Virus record (IMG/VR): IMGVR_UViG_3300042010_000257
Span: 1 to 50,957 of that record
DNA: 50,957 bases
From: a virus
Strand: one strand, 5' to 3'
The number at the start of each line of letters is the position of its first letter. Within the stretch, counting starts at the first letter, position 1. Below, piece by piece: positions 15,950 to 24,881 of this stretch. The position numbers and the translations under genes are program-made. Under the pieces are notes generated by a model. It saw nothing but the letters and a program-made list of their open reading frames with translations, had not been told where the DNA came from and searched no databases.

Positions 15950-16457
15950 TGAACCAGCTCCCTTCATGTAAACCGACCCAGTGCGCGCCGTCCCAGGTGA
16001 ACGACACCCAGTCGGCCGCGCCGGCGTCATACGCCAGCAGCGGCGGCCGATTGCCCGACCATTGAATGCCGGCCGGAAACGTCACCTGGTTGGCCCCGGT
16101 GCCTTGCACCAGGCGCACGGTAAACGACCAGGTATAACCGGCCGGCACCGCCGTATTGAGAAACGTCAGCGCGCACTGCGGCTGATCCAGGGTCACGTCG
16201 AAGAACGACACGCCGGCGGTATAGGCCACGTCCAAGGCCAGCGCCGCGCCCGCCGACGCGATCGCCACGCGGCGCGGCAGCAACAGCCCGCCCACCAGGT
16301 CGAGAATCATCCCGGACAGCGCTTGAAAGGTCGGTGTCGGTCCCGACTCGGTGTCGACGACCTCCCCGGCCGGCTTGTGCACGATGTCGTGCGCCACTTG
16401 CGCCGCCGCCTCCAGCAGTTCGATGGCGGCACGCTGGCGGTCTGAAAGTTCGCTCAT
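15930..16457 (-). CDS. Tail-linked protein of unknown function
   Basis: The 175-aa product has a helical N-terminus (SELSDRQRAAIELLEAAAQ), a LSGMILDLVGGLLLPRRVAI segment, then beta-strand-rich sequence with VPAGYTWSFTVRLVQGTGAN and a tryptophan-rich end (WVSFTWDGAHWVGLHEGSWF). The C-terminal half resembles fibre or spike tip modules found at the end of tail proteins. It overlaps gpI by 4 nt and the 944-aa gene by 20 nt, so the three are probably translated together. Likely a small virion protein that works with the large downstream protein; this is inference. Confidence 0.7.
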   Translation of the reverse strand: MSELSDRQRAAIELLEAAAQVAHDIVHKPAGEVVDTESGPTPTFQALSGMILDLVGGLLLPRRVAIASAGAALALDVAYTAGVSFFDVTLDQPQCALTFLNTAVPAGYTWSFTVRLVQGTGANQVTFPAGIQWSGNRPPLLAYDAGAADWVSFTWDGAHWVGLHEGSWFNVSSPA

Positions 16458-17092
16458 GTAAGCCTCATCAGTCCGGGTAATAGTTGGTGGCTGAAATAAC
16501 TCAGGTCGTTGGCCAGCATGATCAATTCAAGGTCGACGAAGTCGCCCGCCATCAGCTCCGGCGACAGGATTTCGGTTTCATCGCCCGAGAACACGGCCGC
16601 GCCCAGGTGAAACTCCCCGTTCGGGCTGTAGGTAATGCTCAGGCCCACCAGGTGCCGGCTGACCGGCTTGGTGTCGGTGATCATCCGTTCCAGCTCGGCA
16701 ATGCCGCGATCGCTCAGGCCGGTATCGAGCAACGCCAGACCGAGGCTAAAGGTGCCCGGCGGCCCCATCGGTTCCAGCTGCCACCACTCGGCAATTTCGA
16801 TGATGTCGGCGAACGGCTCGACCACCTGGCGCAGCGCCGCGATCGTGCCCTTGCGCTTGTGAATCTCGAACGAGGCGCGCACCGCCTTGCGCTTGATGTC
16901 CTCCGACCATTCCGGGTCCCAGCGGTCCACGCTGCGTTCAATGGCCAGCCAGGGCAGCATGTTCGCCGAGCAATTTTCCGGCGACTTGGTGTCGCGCAGC
17001 ACGTCCGCCAGCCCCGGATTTTCCAGGCCCACTTGCGCCAGGGCCTGCTCCAGCGGCGTGCGGTTGGACGGCAACAGGCTGGCATCATTCAT
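16454..17092 (-). CDS. I: Baseplate/tail protein I
   Basis: The 212-aa product matches P2 gpI: TPLEQALAQVGLENPGLADV at the N-terminus, then LPWLAIERSVDRWDPEWSED and HKRKGTIAALRQVVEPF. It forms part of the baseplate wedge that links gpJ to the fibres. It overlaps gpJ by 8 nt and the next gene by 4 nt. Order W-J-I-H matches P2 except for two extra genes before H. Confidence 0.93.
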   Translation of the reverse strand: MNDASLLPSNRTPLEQALAQVGLENPGLADVLRDTKSPENCSANMLPWLAIERSVDRWDPEWSEDIKRKAVRASFEIHKRKGTIAALRQVVEPFADIIEIAEWWQLEPMGPPGTFSLGLALLDTGLSDRGIAELERMITDTKPVSRHLVGLSITYSPNGEFHLGAAVFSGDETEILSPELMAGDFVDLELIMLANDLSYFSHQLLPGLMRLT

Positions 17093-17975
17093 CGGTGCCC
17101 CCGATCGTCACCAGCGAGCTGATGCAGTTGGCCGCCTGGTGATCGGCGATCACCATATCCGCCGCCGGCTTGATCAGCTCGACCCGCTGCACCCGCGACA
17201 CATGCAGCGCGGCATGGATCGCCGAACGCCGAATGTCCCGACCCAAACGGCGCTGGGTGTTGATGTAGCGATTTTTTGAGGCATTGGCCTCGATCAGACT
17301 CAGTTCGTTTTCCGGCCCCGGGTACAGGTACAGCACCGCCTCAATTTCGTAATCGATCAGCTCGGCCGACTGCACAATCACCCGATCGCCGACCGGGCGA
17401 ATGGTCTCGTCGCTCAGCGCTAGGCGGATCTTGTTCAACAGGTCTTCGGTAGCCACGCCGCCATTGAGCCGGTTAAGGACGCTCACCAGCACGGTGGCCG
17501 GGCTCGGGCTGCTGGCCTTGGCATCGGCCACCCGGCCATCGGCCGACAGCGCGTGAAACTCATAGGCGCCGCTCGGCCCCGCCACGGCCATGCCCTCGAA
17601 CGCCAACAGCACCCGCTCCATCAGCGAATCGTCTTCCTCGTACTGCGCCTCGATCGGCGGCACGGCCATGGGGTCGGCCTCGATCACGGTCAGGCGCTTG
17701 ACGTTGTAGTTGGCCGCCAGGTGATCCAGGTCAGCCCCGCGTGCAAAGGCCACCAATTGCGCCTTGGCCGCGTCGTTGATCCGGGCCCGGGTCATCAGCT
17801 TTTCATAGGCCGCCCGTTCCAGCAGCTTGACCACCGGGTCCGACTCCAGGGCGGCGGTCCAGCTGCTGCCCATCAGTCCGCGAAACTCGGTTAACGCCTG
17901 CTGGTAATACTCTTCAAAGCTCAGCGCCTCGATCACGGTCGGCGCCGGCAGGCTGGCCAGGTCCAGAGTGCTCAT
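17085..17975 (-). CDS. J: Baseplate assembly protein J
   Basis: The 296-aa product is a gpJ/T4 gp6-like wedge protein: IEALSFEEYYQQALTEFRGL, EKLMTRARINDAAKAQLVAF, ADLDHLAANYNVKRL, and a long middle region with SPSPATVLVSVLNRLNGG. Family members form the wedge ring of contractile baseplates. It overlaps gpW by 4 nt (ATGA type), showing translational coupling. Confidence 0.94.
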   Translation of the reverse strand: MSTLDLASLPAPTVIEALSFEEYYQQALTEFRGLMGSSWTAALESDPVVKLLERAAYEKLMTRARINDAAKAQLVAFARGADLDHLAANYNVKRLTVIEADPMAVPPIEAQYEEDDSLMERVLLAFEGMAVAGPSGAYEFHALSADGRVADAKASSPSPATVLVSVLNRLNGGVATEDLLNKIRLALSDETIRPVGDRVIVQSAELIDYEIEAVLYLYPGPENELSLIEANASKNRYINTQRRLGRDIRRSAIHAALHVSRVQRVELIKPAADMVIADHQAANCISSLVTIGGTDE

Positions 17976-18298
17976 GCGTCCACCTCTGTTTCAATCTGCA
18001 CATCGTTGAAGGTGCCGCGCAGGCGAAAGCGCACTTGCCCATCCAGCACCGCAATCACCTGGATACTTTCCAGCGTCAGGCGTTTCTCCCAGCGCCCCAG
18101 GGCGCGGGCCGCCTCGGCCTGCACCGCGCTTTTCCAACCGGCGTTAACCGGCAGGTCGACGAAGCGGCGCACCTTGCTGCCGTACTCGGGTTTCATCACC
18201 CGCGAGCCCAGCGGCGTGCCGAGGATGTCGGCAATGGACTGGCGCAAATGCTCGATGCCCGAAATCGGCAACCCTGTATGGCGGTCCATTCCGATCAT
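17972..18298 (-). CDS. W: Baseplate protein W (gp25-like)
   Basis: The 108-aa product starts MIGMDRHTGLPISGIEHLRQ (ATG 18298) and has the GPW/gp25 signature: SIADILGTPLGSRVMKPEYG, then a C-terminal beta-rich part. This lysozyme-like non-enzymatic protein nucleates sheath assembly at the baseplate. An upstream in-frame extension to 18367 overlaps the previous gene and is rejected. Confidence 0.93.
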   Translation of the reverse strand: MIGMDRHTGLPISGIEHLRQSIADILGTPLGSRVMKPEYGSKVRRFVDLPVNAGWKSAVQAEAARALGRWEKRLTLESIQVIAVLDGQVRFRLRGTFNDVQIETEVDA

Positions 18299-18302
18299 GG
18301 GT

Positions 18303-18509
18303 TTACTCCGGCAAGCGCTGGAAAGCCGGGTCGTTGTCGAGGAACGCCAGCGCCTCGGCGTCGGCACTGCTGACCGTGACCTTGCCGGCGACTACCGCAT
18401 GCTGCCGGGCGCTGTTCATGATCAGGGTTCGTGACGTGAACGCGCTGTCCTGGTAAGTGATCGGCCGCGGGCTTTCCGCCTCGGCCTTGGGGGTAGTGGG
18501 ATTGGCCAC
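18303..18509 (-). CDS. Small baseplate-region protein, unknown
   Basis: A GTG at 18509 follows TGGAG (7 nt) and opens a 68-aa product, ANPTTPKAEAESPRPITYQD and so on, ending FLDNDPAFQRLPE. It lies between gpV and gpW, 4 nt before gpW. A longer frame would start in the terminator hairpin and is rejected. No motif is recognised. Position suggests a structural or assembly partner of the spike and wedge. Confidence 0.6.
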   Translation of the reverse strand: MANPTTPKAEAESPRPITYQDSAFTSRTLIMNSARQHAVVAGKVTVSSADAEALAFLDNDPAFQRLPE

Positions 18510-18525
18510 AGTGTTCTCCAGGTAA

Positions 18526-18550
18526 CAAAAAGCCCGCACGCGGCGGGCTG
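18526..18550 (-). terminator. Intrinsic terminator inside the late operon
   Basis: AGCCCGC and GCGGGCT stem with a U-run on the minus strand, directly after the spike gene V. Confidence 0.85.
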
Positions 18551-18565
18551 GTTAAAGGGTTGCGT

Positions 18566-19147
18566 TTAGTGCTGATGGTTCGACGTATTGCCGGCGGTGT
18601 CGAGAATCCGGGCGCCGCCCAAAATGTCGCCCGTTACGCGTAACAGCCCATTGATCTGCACGTCACCATTAAGCAACGAAGGACCGTCCAGGGTGATATG
18701 CCCGGACTTCACCACCACGGCGTTATCCGTAACGGTCAGGTCCGATTCGGCAACCTGAATCGCGACAGTGCCAGACGGCAAGACAATGCTGTACCGCTTG
18801 GCCTCCCAGTCGTAGGTCAGCGAGCCGCCATCGTCGAACAGCCAGCGCTCGACATGGTCGCGGGTGTCCGGGGCCGGACCCGCGTTGCCGTACAGCCCCG
18901 GCACGAAGGTGCCTTGTGACACGTCACCGCTGGTACTGATCAGCAAGCCCTGTTCGTTCATGCTGGGCACCCGCCAGTGCCGCGCCTTGCCGGCGGCCAG
19001 GCTGTGCCAGCGCACCCAGGCGCTTGTCCATTCGCCATCCGATACCCGACACACCGGCGGCACCGCCGCCAGGTCCAGGGCGACGACGAAGCACGGCTTG
19101 ACCAGCCCGGCCAGCATGCGGTCATGCTCGGCGCCGGCGTAACTCAT
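18566..19147 (-). CDS. V: Baseplate spike protein V
   Basis: The 193-aa product matches P2 gpV: an N-terminal OB-like domain (PPVCRVSDGEWTSAWVRWHS, RHWRVPSMNEQGLL, PGLYGNAGPAPDT) and a beta-helix C-terminus with repeated short strands (ITLDGPSLLNGDVQINGLLR). It ends with NHQH, the HxH tip motif that binds iron at the apex of the P2-type spike. It should pierce the outer membrane. The palindrome GTTACGCGTAAC (18633) lies within the coding sequence for LLRVTG. Confidence 0.94.
   Translation of the reverse strand: MSYAGAEHDRMLAGLVKPCFVVALDLAAVPPVCRVSDGEWTSAWVRWHSLAAGKARHWRVPSMNEQGLLISTSGDVSQGTFVPGLYGNAGPAPDTRDHVERWLFDDGGSLTYDWEAKRYSIVLPSGTVAIQVAESDLTVTDNAVVVKSGHITLDGPSLLNGDVQINGLLRVTGDILGGARILDTAGNTSNHQH
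18633..18644. repeat. 12-bp palindrome GTTACGCGTAAC, copy 3 of 3
   Basis: Identical to the copies at 5721 and 9290, but here inside the gpV coding region. Confidence 0.5.
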
Positions 19148-19668
19148 GCATCCTCCGGCGCCATGAGCGGCGCGTCAGGATCCACCGCGCCCGGGTGGAT
19201 GGCGAACAGCAGCGTGCCGGGCGGCTCATCCGGCCAAGCCCATTCGATCTCACCGAGGTAGATCTGCTGCGTCCATTCCACGACCCAGACGGTGTAACCA
19301 TCCAGTTCGGGTTTGGTCCAGTCCTGCGAAGCCTGAATGAACTCGGCAGGCTCTACCGCCAAGCCCCAATTTTGCATGCGCAGCAGCACGGCAATTTGCG
19401 CGGCCAAGTGCGCGGCCTTCTGTTGATGATGGGCCTGCTCCGGCGCCACGATCACCCGCGCCTCAAACTTGGCCACCAGCGTCGTCTCGCCGGTACCGAT
19501 GTCTCGACCCGGTTCCAACTCGGCCAGCTCAAGAAACACGGCCGGCAGAGCCACCCGATCCCGAATATCCGGACAAGTCGCGACGTACTGCACCGCAGGC
19601 AATGCCTCGCGCAAATGTTGCTCGATCGCGCTGTAGAGTTGATCCAGGCTGAATGGCTGATCAGACAC
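19144..19668 (-). CDS. Probable tail terminator/completion protein (Mu gp37-like)
   Basis: The 174-aa product (SDQPFSLDQLYSAIEQHLRE) reads as an alpha/beta protein with VALPAVFLELAELEPGRDIG and WVVEWTQQIYLGE. Size, position between the gpZ-like gene and gpV, and pattern suit phage tail terminator or gp37-type minor tail proteins, which cap the tail at the head end. The match is by pattern and context only. It overlaps both neighbours by a few bases (ATGA with gpV). Confidence 0.6.
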   Translation of the reverse strand: MSDQPFSLDQLYSAIEQHLREALPAVQYVATCPDIRDRVALPAVFLELAELEPGRDIGTGETTLVAKFEARVIVAPEQAHHQQKAAHLAAQIAVLLRMQNWGLAVEPAEFIQASQDWTKPELDGYTVWVVEWTQQIYLGEIEWAWPDEPPGTLLFAIHPGAVDPDAPLMAPEDA

Positions 19669-20326
19669 GCGAGCTCCCCTTCAAAGATTTCTGCAGTTCA
19701 AAATTCAGCTCTTGCTTGAGTAACACCAGCAGTCGCTCATTCGCCCGCCGGGCCCAGGACTCGAAATGCGGACGAACGTCTTCGAGCGACACCTTGGCTT
19801 TCGCCAAAGGGAATCGGTTGTCGTTTTCCGAGATCCATCCAGAGCGGTGGCCACCACCGGCGGACGCGTGAGTGTCTGGGTAATCATCGGCAGAAAATTG
19901 CTTGCTGCCGGTGCGTATCCAGATATCGGCGCGACTGCCGTAAACCCGTTTGAAGAACGCACCACGGTACCGACGACCGGCCACCGACACGCCCGCCTTG
20001 CCCTGCCGAGGTCGTCCGATCCGGCTGGCTTCGATGGGGTTGATACCGAACCAGAGCTTGCCCTGCCCGGTATCCCCCTTGACCGGGTAGCTGCGCAGCC
20101 GTTGCCGTACGGCAGCCACCGCGATGCGCTCCTGTTTACCGACCGTACGCGCGATCTGGGTGCGCAACCACCCGAGGGTCTTGTTGATCGCGCGCCGCTG
20201 GGCAACGGCTGAAGCCTTCGGCACCCGTGCGGCAAACTCCTGGAAGGCCTGAAGATCGGAGGCTGAAGGCTGCAGCGTGATCATCGCGCTGTTGGCGGAT
20301 GTCTTGTAGTAACTCCCCACACTCAT
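19661..20326 (-). CDS. Z: Minor tail protein Z-like (tail completion)
   Basis: The 221-aa product starts MSVGSYYKTSANSAMITLQP (ATG 20326). Region 40-150 has AQRRAINKTLGWLRTQIART and IAVAAVRQRLRSYPVKG, then IGRPRQGKAGVSV and FKRVYGSRADIWIRTG, the pattern of prophage minor tail protein Z, a connector that joins tail to head. C-terminal half is rich in aromatic and basic residues. It overlaps the FII-like gene by 4 nt. A long N-terminal extension in the same frame lies over the FII-like gene and is rejected. Confidence 0.8.
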   Translation of the reverse strand: MSVGSYYKTSANSAMITLQPSASDLQAFQEFAARVPKASAVAQRRAINKTLGWLRTQIARTVGKQERIAVAAVRQRLRSYPVKGDTGQGKLWFGINPIEASRIGRPRQGKAGVSVAGRRYRGAFFKRVYGSRADIWIRTGSKQFSADDYPDTHASAGGGHRSGWISENDNRFPLAKAKVSLEDVRPHFESWARRANERLLVLLKQELNFELQKSLKGSSRV

Positions 20327-20637
20327 GCTTGCATCCTCAATATTAATGCCACCAGACCATCCCCGCCGGGCTCGACATTGACCAGGGTGTAAACGCCGCC
20401 GCCATCCAGCGCCGGCAAATCGATACGCACCGTCTGCGCCTTGTCCACCCCATCGGCGTCGGCCACACGAATGACGAAGCGCGGCTCCCGCAGGCCGGTG
20501 TTCAGCCGTCCCATTTGCGGCTGAAGCCAAGGGGCAGAGAACATGCCCAGGACCTGGCGACCTTCGATGTAGCCAGTGTCAGCCAGGGTGTCGAACACGG
20601 TGCTGTCGATGTCATCGACCAGGTCCCGAAAGCCCAT
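20323..20637 (-). CDS. Head-tail connector, lambda FII-like
   Basis: The 104-aa product starts MGFRDLVDDIDSTVFDTLAD (ATG 20637) and contains YIEGRQVLGMFSAPWL and a C-terminal GGVYTLVNVEPGGDGLVALI. Length and pattern fit lambda gpFII, which attaches the tail to the filled head. It directly follows the major capsid gene (2 nt gap). No separate FI-type gene is seen between them. Confidence 0.8.
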   Translation of the reverse strand: MGFRDLVDDIDSTVFDTLADTGYIEGRQVLGMFSAPWLQPQMGRLNTGLREPRFVIRVADADGVDKAQTVRIDLPALDGGGVYTLVNVEPGGDGLVALILRMQA

Positions 20638-20639
20638 GG

Positions 20640-21635
20640 TCAGAGTTCCAAGAGGATTTGCGCACGAGGCCGAGTGCACAGGTGCAACGGGTTGGACTGG
20701 GCTTCGCCAGCCATACCTTTGTTGAACGGCAGTGGTTCGATTTTGCTGTAGTACGGAATGCCCTGGGTGTTGACCGTCTCCATATAGTCGGCCGGAGCGA
20801 ACGCAGAGATGTACAGATCCGGCACACCCTCGGGTACCAGCAGCGCATTATCGTCATGAACGAACGAAACGCCCGCCACCTTCCCACGATAGCGTTCCCA
20901 GACGATCCCGCCGAACTCGAAACTTTCACGCGCATCGCCGCGCAAAGCAGCTGCCTGCAAAGTGTTGAGATAGGTCTCTTTGACCGACTTGTGGACGACC
21001 AGCTTGTTCCAGAAGTGCTTACCGCAGAACGCGCGGGAACCGGAACTGGTCACGCTGCCGAGAGCGTCCTCTTGCTTGTCCAGTGCTTCGCCGCATTTAA
21101 TCCGCAGCTCGGTGGCCGGATCACCCAGGCCCATCGACAGGGTCTGGCGCTCCACACCAAAGCGCGCATAGATGTCCAATAATGGAGTCTGCCCATCGGC
21201 ATCGAGGATCAACCCGTTCAACGCCCCCATGCGCTGAAATTCGTGGGTAATGTCCAATTGGCGGCGAGCCTTGAGCAGGCGCGCATTGACCACATCCTGC
21301 ACCGCCTGCAACTCATTGCGGGTACCGAAGGCACGAATGCCCTGGATCTCGTCGGCCTTGATGGTGAAGCGCTGCGGCAGGTGCACGGTGTTGAACGGGA
21401 TCAGAGTGCGTTTGCTGGCACCAACCACCAGGCCGGAACTACCGCGTTCACCTGCGGGTACCAAGGCCAAGGTGTCGCCGTCCTTTTCAATCTGCACGGT
21501 CAGGGTGGTGATGCCCTCTTCCTGAAACAAGCCCAGGCTGCTGATGCGGCCGGGCAAGTATTCTTGTTCGTTGATGGCAGCAGTCAGCGAGGAAACAGAA
21601 AACGCTTCGTCGTCAAAAATGGCGATATCGGCCAT
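20640..21635 (-). CDS. E: Major capsid protein E (lambda gpE-like)
   Basis: The 331-aa product starts MADIAIFDDEAFSVSSLTAA and is typical of the lambda gpE family (about 340 aa): LPQRFTIKADEIQGIRAFGT, LDITHEFQRMGALNGLILDA, a conserved FCGKHFWNKLVVHKSVKETY, and C-terminal FAPADYMETVNTQGIPYYSK. It builds the head shell with the decoration protein. An upstream M in the same frame is inside the terminator region; ATG 21635 is chosen. Confidence 0.95.
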   Translation of the reverse strand: MADIAIFDDEAFSVSSLTAAINEQEYLPGRISSLGLFQEEGITTLTVQIEKDGDTLALVPAGERGSSGLVVGASKRTLIPFNTVHLPQRFTIKADEIQGIRAFGTRNELQAVQDVVNARLLKARRQLDITHEFQRMGALNGLILDADGQTPLLDIYARFGVERQTLSMGLGDPATELRIKCGEALDKQEDALGSVTSSGSRAFCGKHFWNKLVVHKSVKETYLNTLQAAALRGDARESFEFGGIVWERYRGKVAGVSFVHDDNALLVPEGVPDLYISAFAPADYMETVNTQGIPYYSKIEPLPFNKGMAGEAQSNPLHLCTRPRAQILLEL

Positions 21636-21653
21636 GGGTACTCTCCAAAAATG

Positions 21654-21677
21654 CAAAACCCCGCTCAAGGCGGGGTG
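21654..21677 (-). terminator. Intrinsic terminator inside the late operon
   Basis: ACCCCGC and GCGGGGT stem with a U-run on the minus strand, between decoration protein and capsid genes. Partial stop here could raise decoration protein or lower capsid levels before antitermination. Confidence 0.8.
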
Positions 21678-21697
21678 GATAAACGTGAGTGAACGTC

Positions 21698-22042
21698 TTA
21701 GCGAACGATCACAAAATGCTCGGCCAGGTCTTTCTCAGCCTCCGGATCGAGCCCGGTCAGATGCACTTCGCTGACCTCGGCCAGCCGCACCACGGCGCGG
21801 CCGCGACGCACGATGTCTGACTGACCCAGCGGCCCAAACAGAATGGCCACAGCCGTTTGCGTACCGTCTTCAGCGGTAGGTACATAGGGGGCAAACTCAG
21901 CACTGGCAGTCACCTGACCCAGCACTTGGCCGGAGTTGAGAGCAGGCCCTGCCGCCACGTTGATCGTTTCCCGAGAAATGTTGCCAGTCCCTTCAGACAG
22001 GAGAAACTCGCCAGCGTGAATCGGTTCTTTCTTGATGCTCAT
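21698..22042 (-). CDS. D: Head decoration protein D
   Basis: The 114-aa product matches lambda gpD: EPIHAGEFLLSEGTGNISRE, then VAAGPALNSGQVLGQVT, GQSDIVRRGRAVVRLAEV and C-terminal AEHFVIVR. It binds outside the expanded capsid to stabilise it. It overlaps the protease gene by 4 nt (ATGA). Confidence 0.94.
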   Translation of the reverse strand: MSIKKEPIHAGEFLLSEGTGNISRETINVAAGPALNSGQVLGQVTASAEFAPYVPTAEDGTQTAVAILFGPLGQSDIVRRGRAVVRLAEVSEVHLTGLDPEAEKDLAEHFVIVR

Positions 22043-23193
22043 GGTCTAGCTCCTTTCGCAGAGTGGGCTTGTCCGGTCTGAGCAGCTTTACGGGCTGCGT
22101 AAATGCCAGGCGGGTCGGGTTGTCTGGCCAGTACTTTGGCCGGTGGGTCATCGGCCAGGGGCAAGCTGTTGTCGATTTCGAAGCCTTTGCCGCCGCTCAC
22201 GATCTTGTCAAACAGCCGCGCCCGAACAGCCGGTGCATCCAAACCGGCGGCGACGTATTCCGCGCTGAACTCTGGCAACCGTGCAGCGACGCAAAGGTCA
22301 TTCACCGCTTTGGCGCGTGTCAGGCCTGCCTGAACAATCTCTTCGCTTTCAAGCTTGGTCGAGCTGAGCAGCGGCGCGACCAGGTTGCTGATCCCCGCTT
22401 CTGCGCAACGCTGGGTGATCATCAGCGCCAGCTTGGTCGAGTCGACCACGGGCGGCGCCGGTGGTGGATCGACAGGCTCCAATTCCGGATCCGGTTCTGG
22501 TGGTTCATCTAGCTGGGCCAGCAAATCGGCCGGTGCGTGCTGGTAACGCTGCAGCACACCACCCTGGCCGAGGCAGGCCTTGACCTTCACGCCCTCGCCC
22601 ACTTCATCGGCCAATCCCAGCGCCACTGCTTCATTGGCGGTGAGCCAGGTTTCTGTGTCGACCATCCGCCTCAGCTCGGTTTCATCGATGTCCGGCGCCT
22701 TCGATTTATAGGCCGCGATGATGGCTTCCATCGTTTGGTCCAGCACCTGAGCCACCTTACGGAAATCCTCGGCATCACCAGATGCATAGGTCCAGGGGTT
22801 GTGGATCATCAACATCGCGTTGGCCGCAATCACCACTCGGTGCGCGCCGCAGACCGCCACGCTGGCCGCGCTGGCGGCTAAGGCATCAACCCGCCCCGTG
22901 CAGCGCTCACCGAGGCGCGACAGCGCGTTGTGAATCGCCAGACCGTCGAACAGGTCACCGCCGATGCTGTTGAAGGCAACGATCACCGGCGACACACCGT
23001 CATCCATTGCCTGCAGATCGAGCACGAACTGATTGGCCGTGACGCCCCAGTAACCGATCTCGCCATAAACGAAGACTTCGATGGTACGTTGTTCAGCCTC
23101 GCCGCTGGCTTGCACGGCGTACCAGCTCTTGTCCTGCACCGGCACGCGTTTGCCGGCCTTGTCGTAAATGCGCGGGAGCGCTTTTTTGCTCAT
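22039..23193 (-). CDS. Head maturation protease, ClpP-like
   Basis: The 384-aa product has a ClpP/crotonase fold: FVYGEIGYWGVTANQFVLDL, VIVAFNSIGGDLFDGLAIHN, then ALAASAASVAVCG with catalytic Ser108, and MLMIHNPW with catalytic His131; an acid residue should follow near 180. The C-terminal 170 residues form a scaffold-like tail rich in Pro and charged residues. In lambda the equivalent gene C also carries a scaffold (Nu3) in its 3' half; here an internal start is possible but I cannot prove it. It overlaps portal and decoration genes by 4 nt each. Confidence 0.93.
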   Translation of the reverse strand: MSKKALPRIYDKAGKRVPVQDKSWYAVQASGEAEQRTIEVFVYGEIGYWGVTANQFVLDLQAMDDGVSPVIVAFNSIGGDLFDGLAIHNALSRLGERCTGRVDALAASAASVAVCGAHRVVIAANAMLMIHNPWTYASGDAEDFRKVAQVLDQTMEAIIAAYKSKAPDIDETELRRMVDTETWLTANEAVALGLADEVGEGVKVKACLGQGGVLQRYQHAPADLLAQLDEPPEPDPELEPVDPPPAPPVVDSTKLALMITQRCAEAGISNLVAPLLSSTKLESEEIVQAGLTRAKAVNDLCVAARLPEFSAEYVAAGLDAPAVRARLFDKIVSGGKGFEIDNSLPLADDPPAKVLARQPDPPGIYAARKAAQTGQAHSAKGARP

Positions 23194-24674
23194 GGTTGCT
23201 CCTTGTCGTCGAGTGGGTCGACGACGGCTTCAAGAGTGTTGTAATTGAGGCCAAGGGCCGTGGCTCTAGCTAGGTCTGCGGCGTTCTCTGCATCGACCGT
23301 TTCGGCGTCGTAGCCGGTGCGCAGAACCATCTCGCTGCGCGAGGAGAAGCCCGCCTGCACTTCCATACGGCGGGCCTGCACGTCTTGCACAGGCTGGATG
23401 TAGGCCCAGCCTTGCGGTACCCAGCGCGTGCGCAGGTATTCGCGGCGACGTTGCGCGTAATCTTCCAGCACCAAGACACCCGATAACACTGCCATGTCCA
23501 TCCAGGCAGCCCGTACCGGGCGGCAAAGCTGATGCACATAAATGCTGAATTGCAGTTGTTCCAGGTGCCGCCGAAACTCGTTGAGCACCACCCGCAGCGC
23601 CCGGTCGTTGACCTCGCGCATGTCGCCGGTGAGGATCTCGTAAGGTGTGCCCGTGCCAGCTGCAGCGGCCATCAGTTGCTGCCGCATGAAGTCCGGGTAG
23701 TTATTGCCAGCGTCCGGCGGCTTGGAAAACTCGACCTCTTCTCCGGGCCCCAGCTCCTGCATGGTGCCGGGCTCCAGCGCGACCATTGGGGTGAAGCCGT
23801 CCCGATCCTCGGTCAGCAGTTGACCGGTAATTGGATCGCGGGGTTGTTGTGTCGCCTCCGGTGGCGGCTTGGTGATAAAGCCAGCAAACAGGTTGGCCAC
23901 TTCCTGGCGGAACAACACCGCGTCGTCATAGTTGTCGAGGCTACGCAGGCGTTTCAGCACCGGTGACAATCGCGGCACACCACGCAACTGACCCGGTTCG
24001 ACCGGTTCAAATATGTGCAGCACCTGAGCTGCCGGTACCCGCACCAACTGGTTGTAGCCGCTGTTAAGCGACGAGGCATCGCGGGGGTGCGAGCGGTACA
24101 TCCAGTACGCCGCCCGTTTGCCGCCCGGGGTGAACTCAATCCCGGCGCGAATAATGTTGCCGTTTTTGGTGCTTTCGAATTTTTCGTGTGGAACGAACTC
24201 AGGCGCCAGTACCTGGAGCTGCAACGGCACTGCCAATCCTTCGTCGAGGCTACGTGGTCGCAGGCGAACAAAACACTCACCCGCCGTTTCGACCGTGCGA
24301 GCAATCAAAGCCTGCTGGCCGTAGAAGTCGGTCAAACCATCGGCGTCCGATTCATCGACCCAGTCATCCCAGAGTTCCTGGAGCAATTTACGCAGCTCGA
24401 CGTTCTCGGTTTTCGGCCGAGGATTGATGCCGGTTCCGATCAGGTTGCTGACGCGCTTGTCGATGACGTTGAAGGCATATGGATCGTTGCGTACTGCGGC
24501 CCGTGACCGCGACCTCAGGTTTCGCAGCGCCGGCATGACAACACTGTTGATGCCACTGTCGGGTGCATCCCAGCTGGCCGATCTACGGCCTTCGCCAGCG
24601 CCCTCGTAACCGGCCCTGATGTTCGACGGCAGCAAGAATCCGGTACGAGTCAGCGTCGGATAATGACGGGCCAT
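23190..24674 (-). CDS. B: Portal protein (lambda gpB-like)
   Basis: The 494-aa product matches the lambda portal family: YEGAGEGRRSASWDAPDSGI, RSRSRAAVRNDPYAFNVIDK, RVSNLIGTGINPRP, then SKPPDAGNNYPDFMRQQLMA and YEILTGDMREVNDRALRVVL, a strongly conserved block. It forms the dodecameric DNA entry channel. Start overlaps the gpW stop by one base. Confidence 0.95.
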   Translation of the reverse strand: MARHYPTLTRTGFLLPSNIRAGYEGAGEGRRSASWDAPDSGINSVVMPALRNLRSRSRAAVRNDPYAFNVIDKRVSNLIGTGINPRPKTENVELRKLLQELWDDWVDESDADGLTDFYGQQALIARTVETAGECFVRLRPRSLDEGLAVPLQLQVLAPEFVPHEKFESTKNGNIIRAGIEFTPGGKRAAYWMYRSHPRDASSLNSGYNQLVRVPAAQVLHIFEPVEPGQLRGVPRLSPVLKRLRSLDNYDDAVLFRQEVANLFAGFITKPPPEATQQPRDPITGQLLTEDRDGFTPMVALEPGTMQELGPGEEVEFSKPPDAGNNYPDFMRQQLMAAAAGTGTPYEILTGDMREVNDRALRVVLNEFRRHLEQLQFSIYVHQLCRPVRAAWMDMAVLSGVLVLEDYAQRRREYLRTRWVPQGWAYIQPVQDVQARRMEVQAGFSSRSEMVLRTGYDAETVDAENAADLARATALGLNYNTLEAVVDPLDDKEQP

Positions 24675-24880
24675 TAAAGTCCTTTGCCTCCGTGGTAAAG
24701 CCGGATCACGCGAGTGCGCGGACCGGCGGCATTGATCAACGAGGTGCGGATCTGATCTCGAGCCTTGAGCAGCTCGTCGACCGTACGGTACTCGACGGTT
24801 CGGTCGGCATAGCGCACGGTTTTCTCACCGCGAGCGATGGCCGCCTCAACCGCGTCGAGGTGCTTCTGGGTAAAGGACAT
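24674..24880 (-). CDS. W: Head-tail joining protein gpW-like
   Basis: The 68-aa product (MSFTQKHLDAVEAAIARGEK, VEYRTVDELLKARDQI) matches the small lambda gpW family of about 68 residues, which seals the portal after packaging. It sits between large terminase and portal as in lambda. No other protein of this size is needed there. Confidence 0.9.
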   Translation of the reverse strand: MSFTQKHLDAVEAAIARGEKTVRYADRTVEYRTVDELLKARDQIRTSLINAAGPRTRVIRLYHGGKGL

Positions 24881-24881
24881 A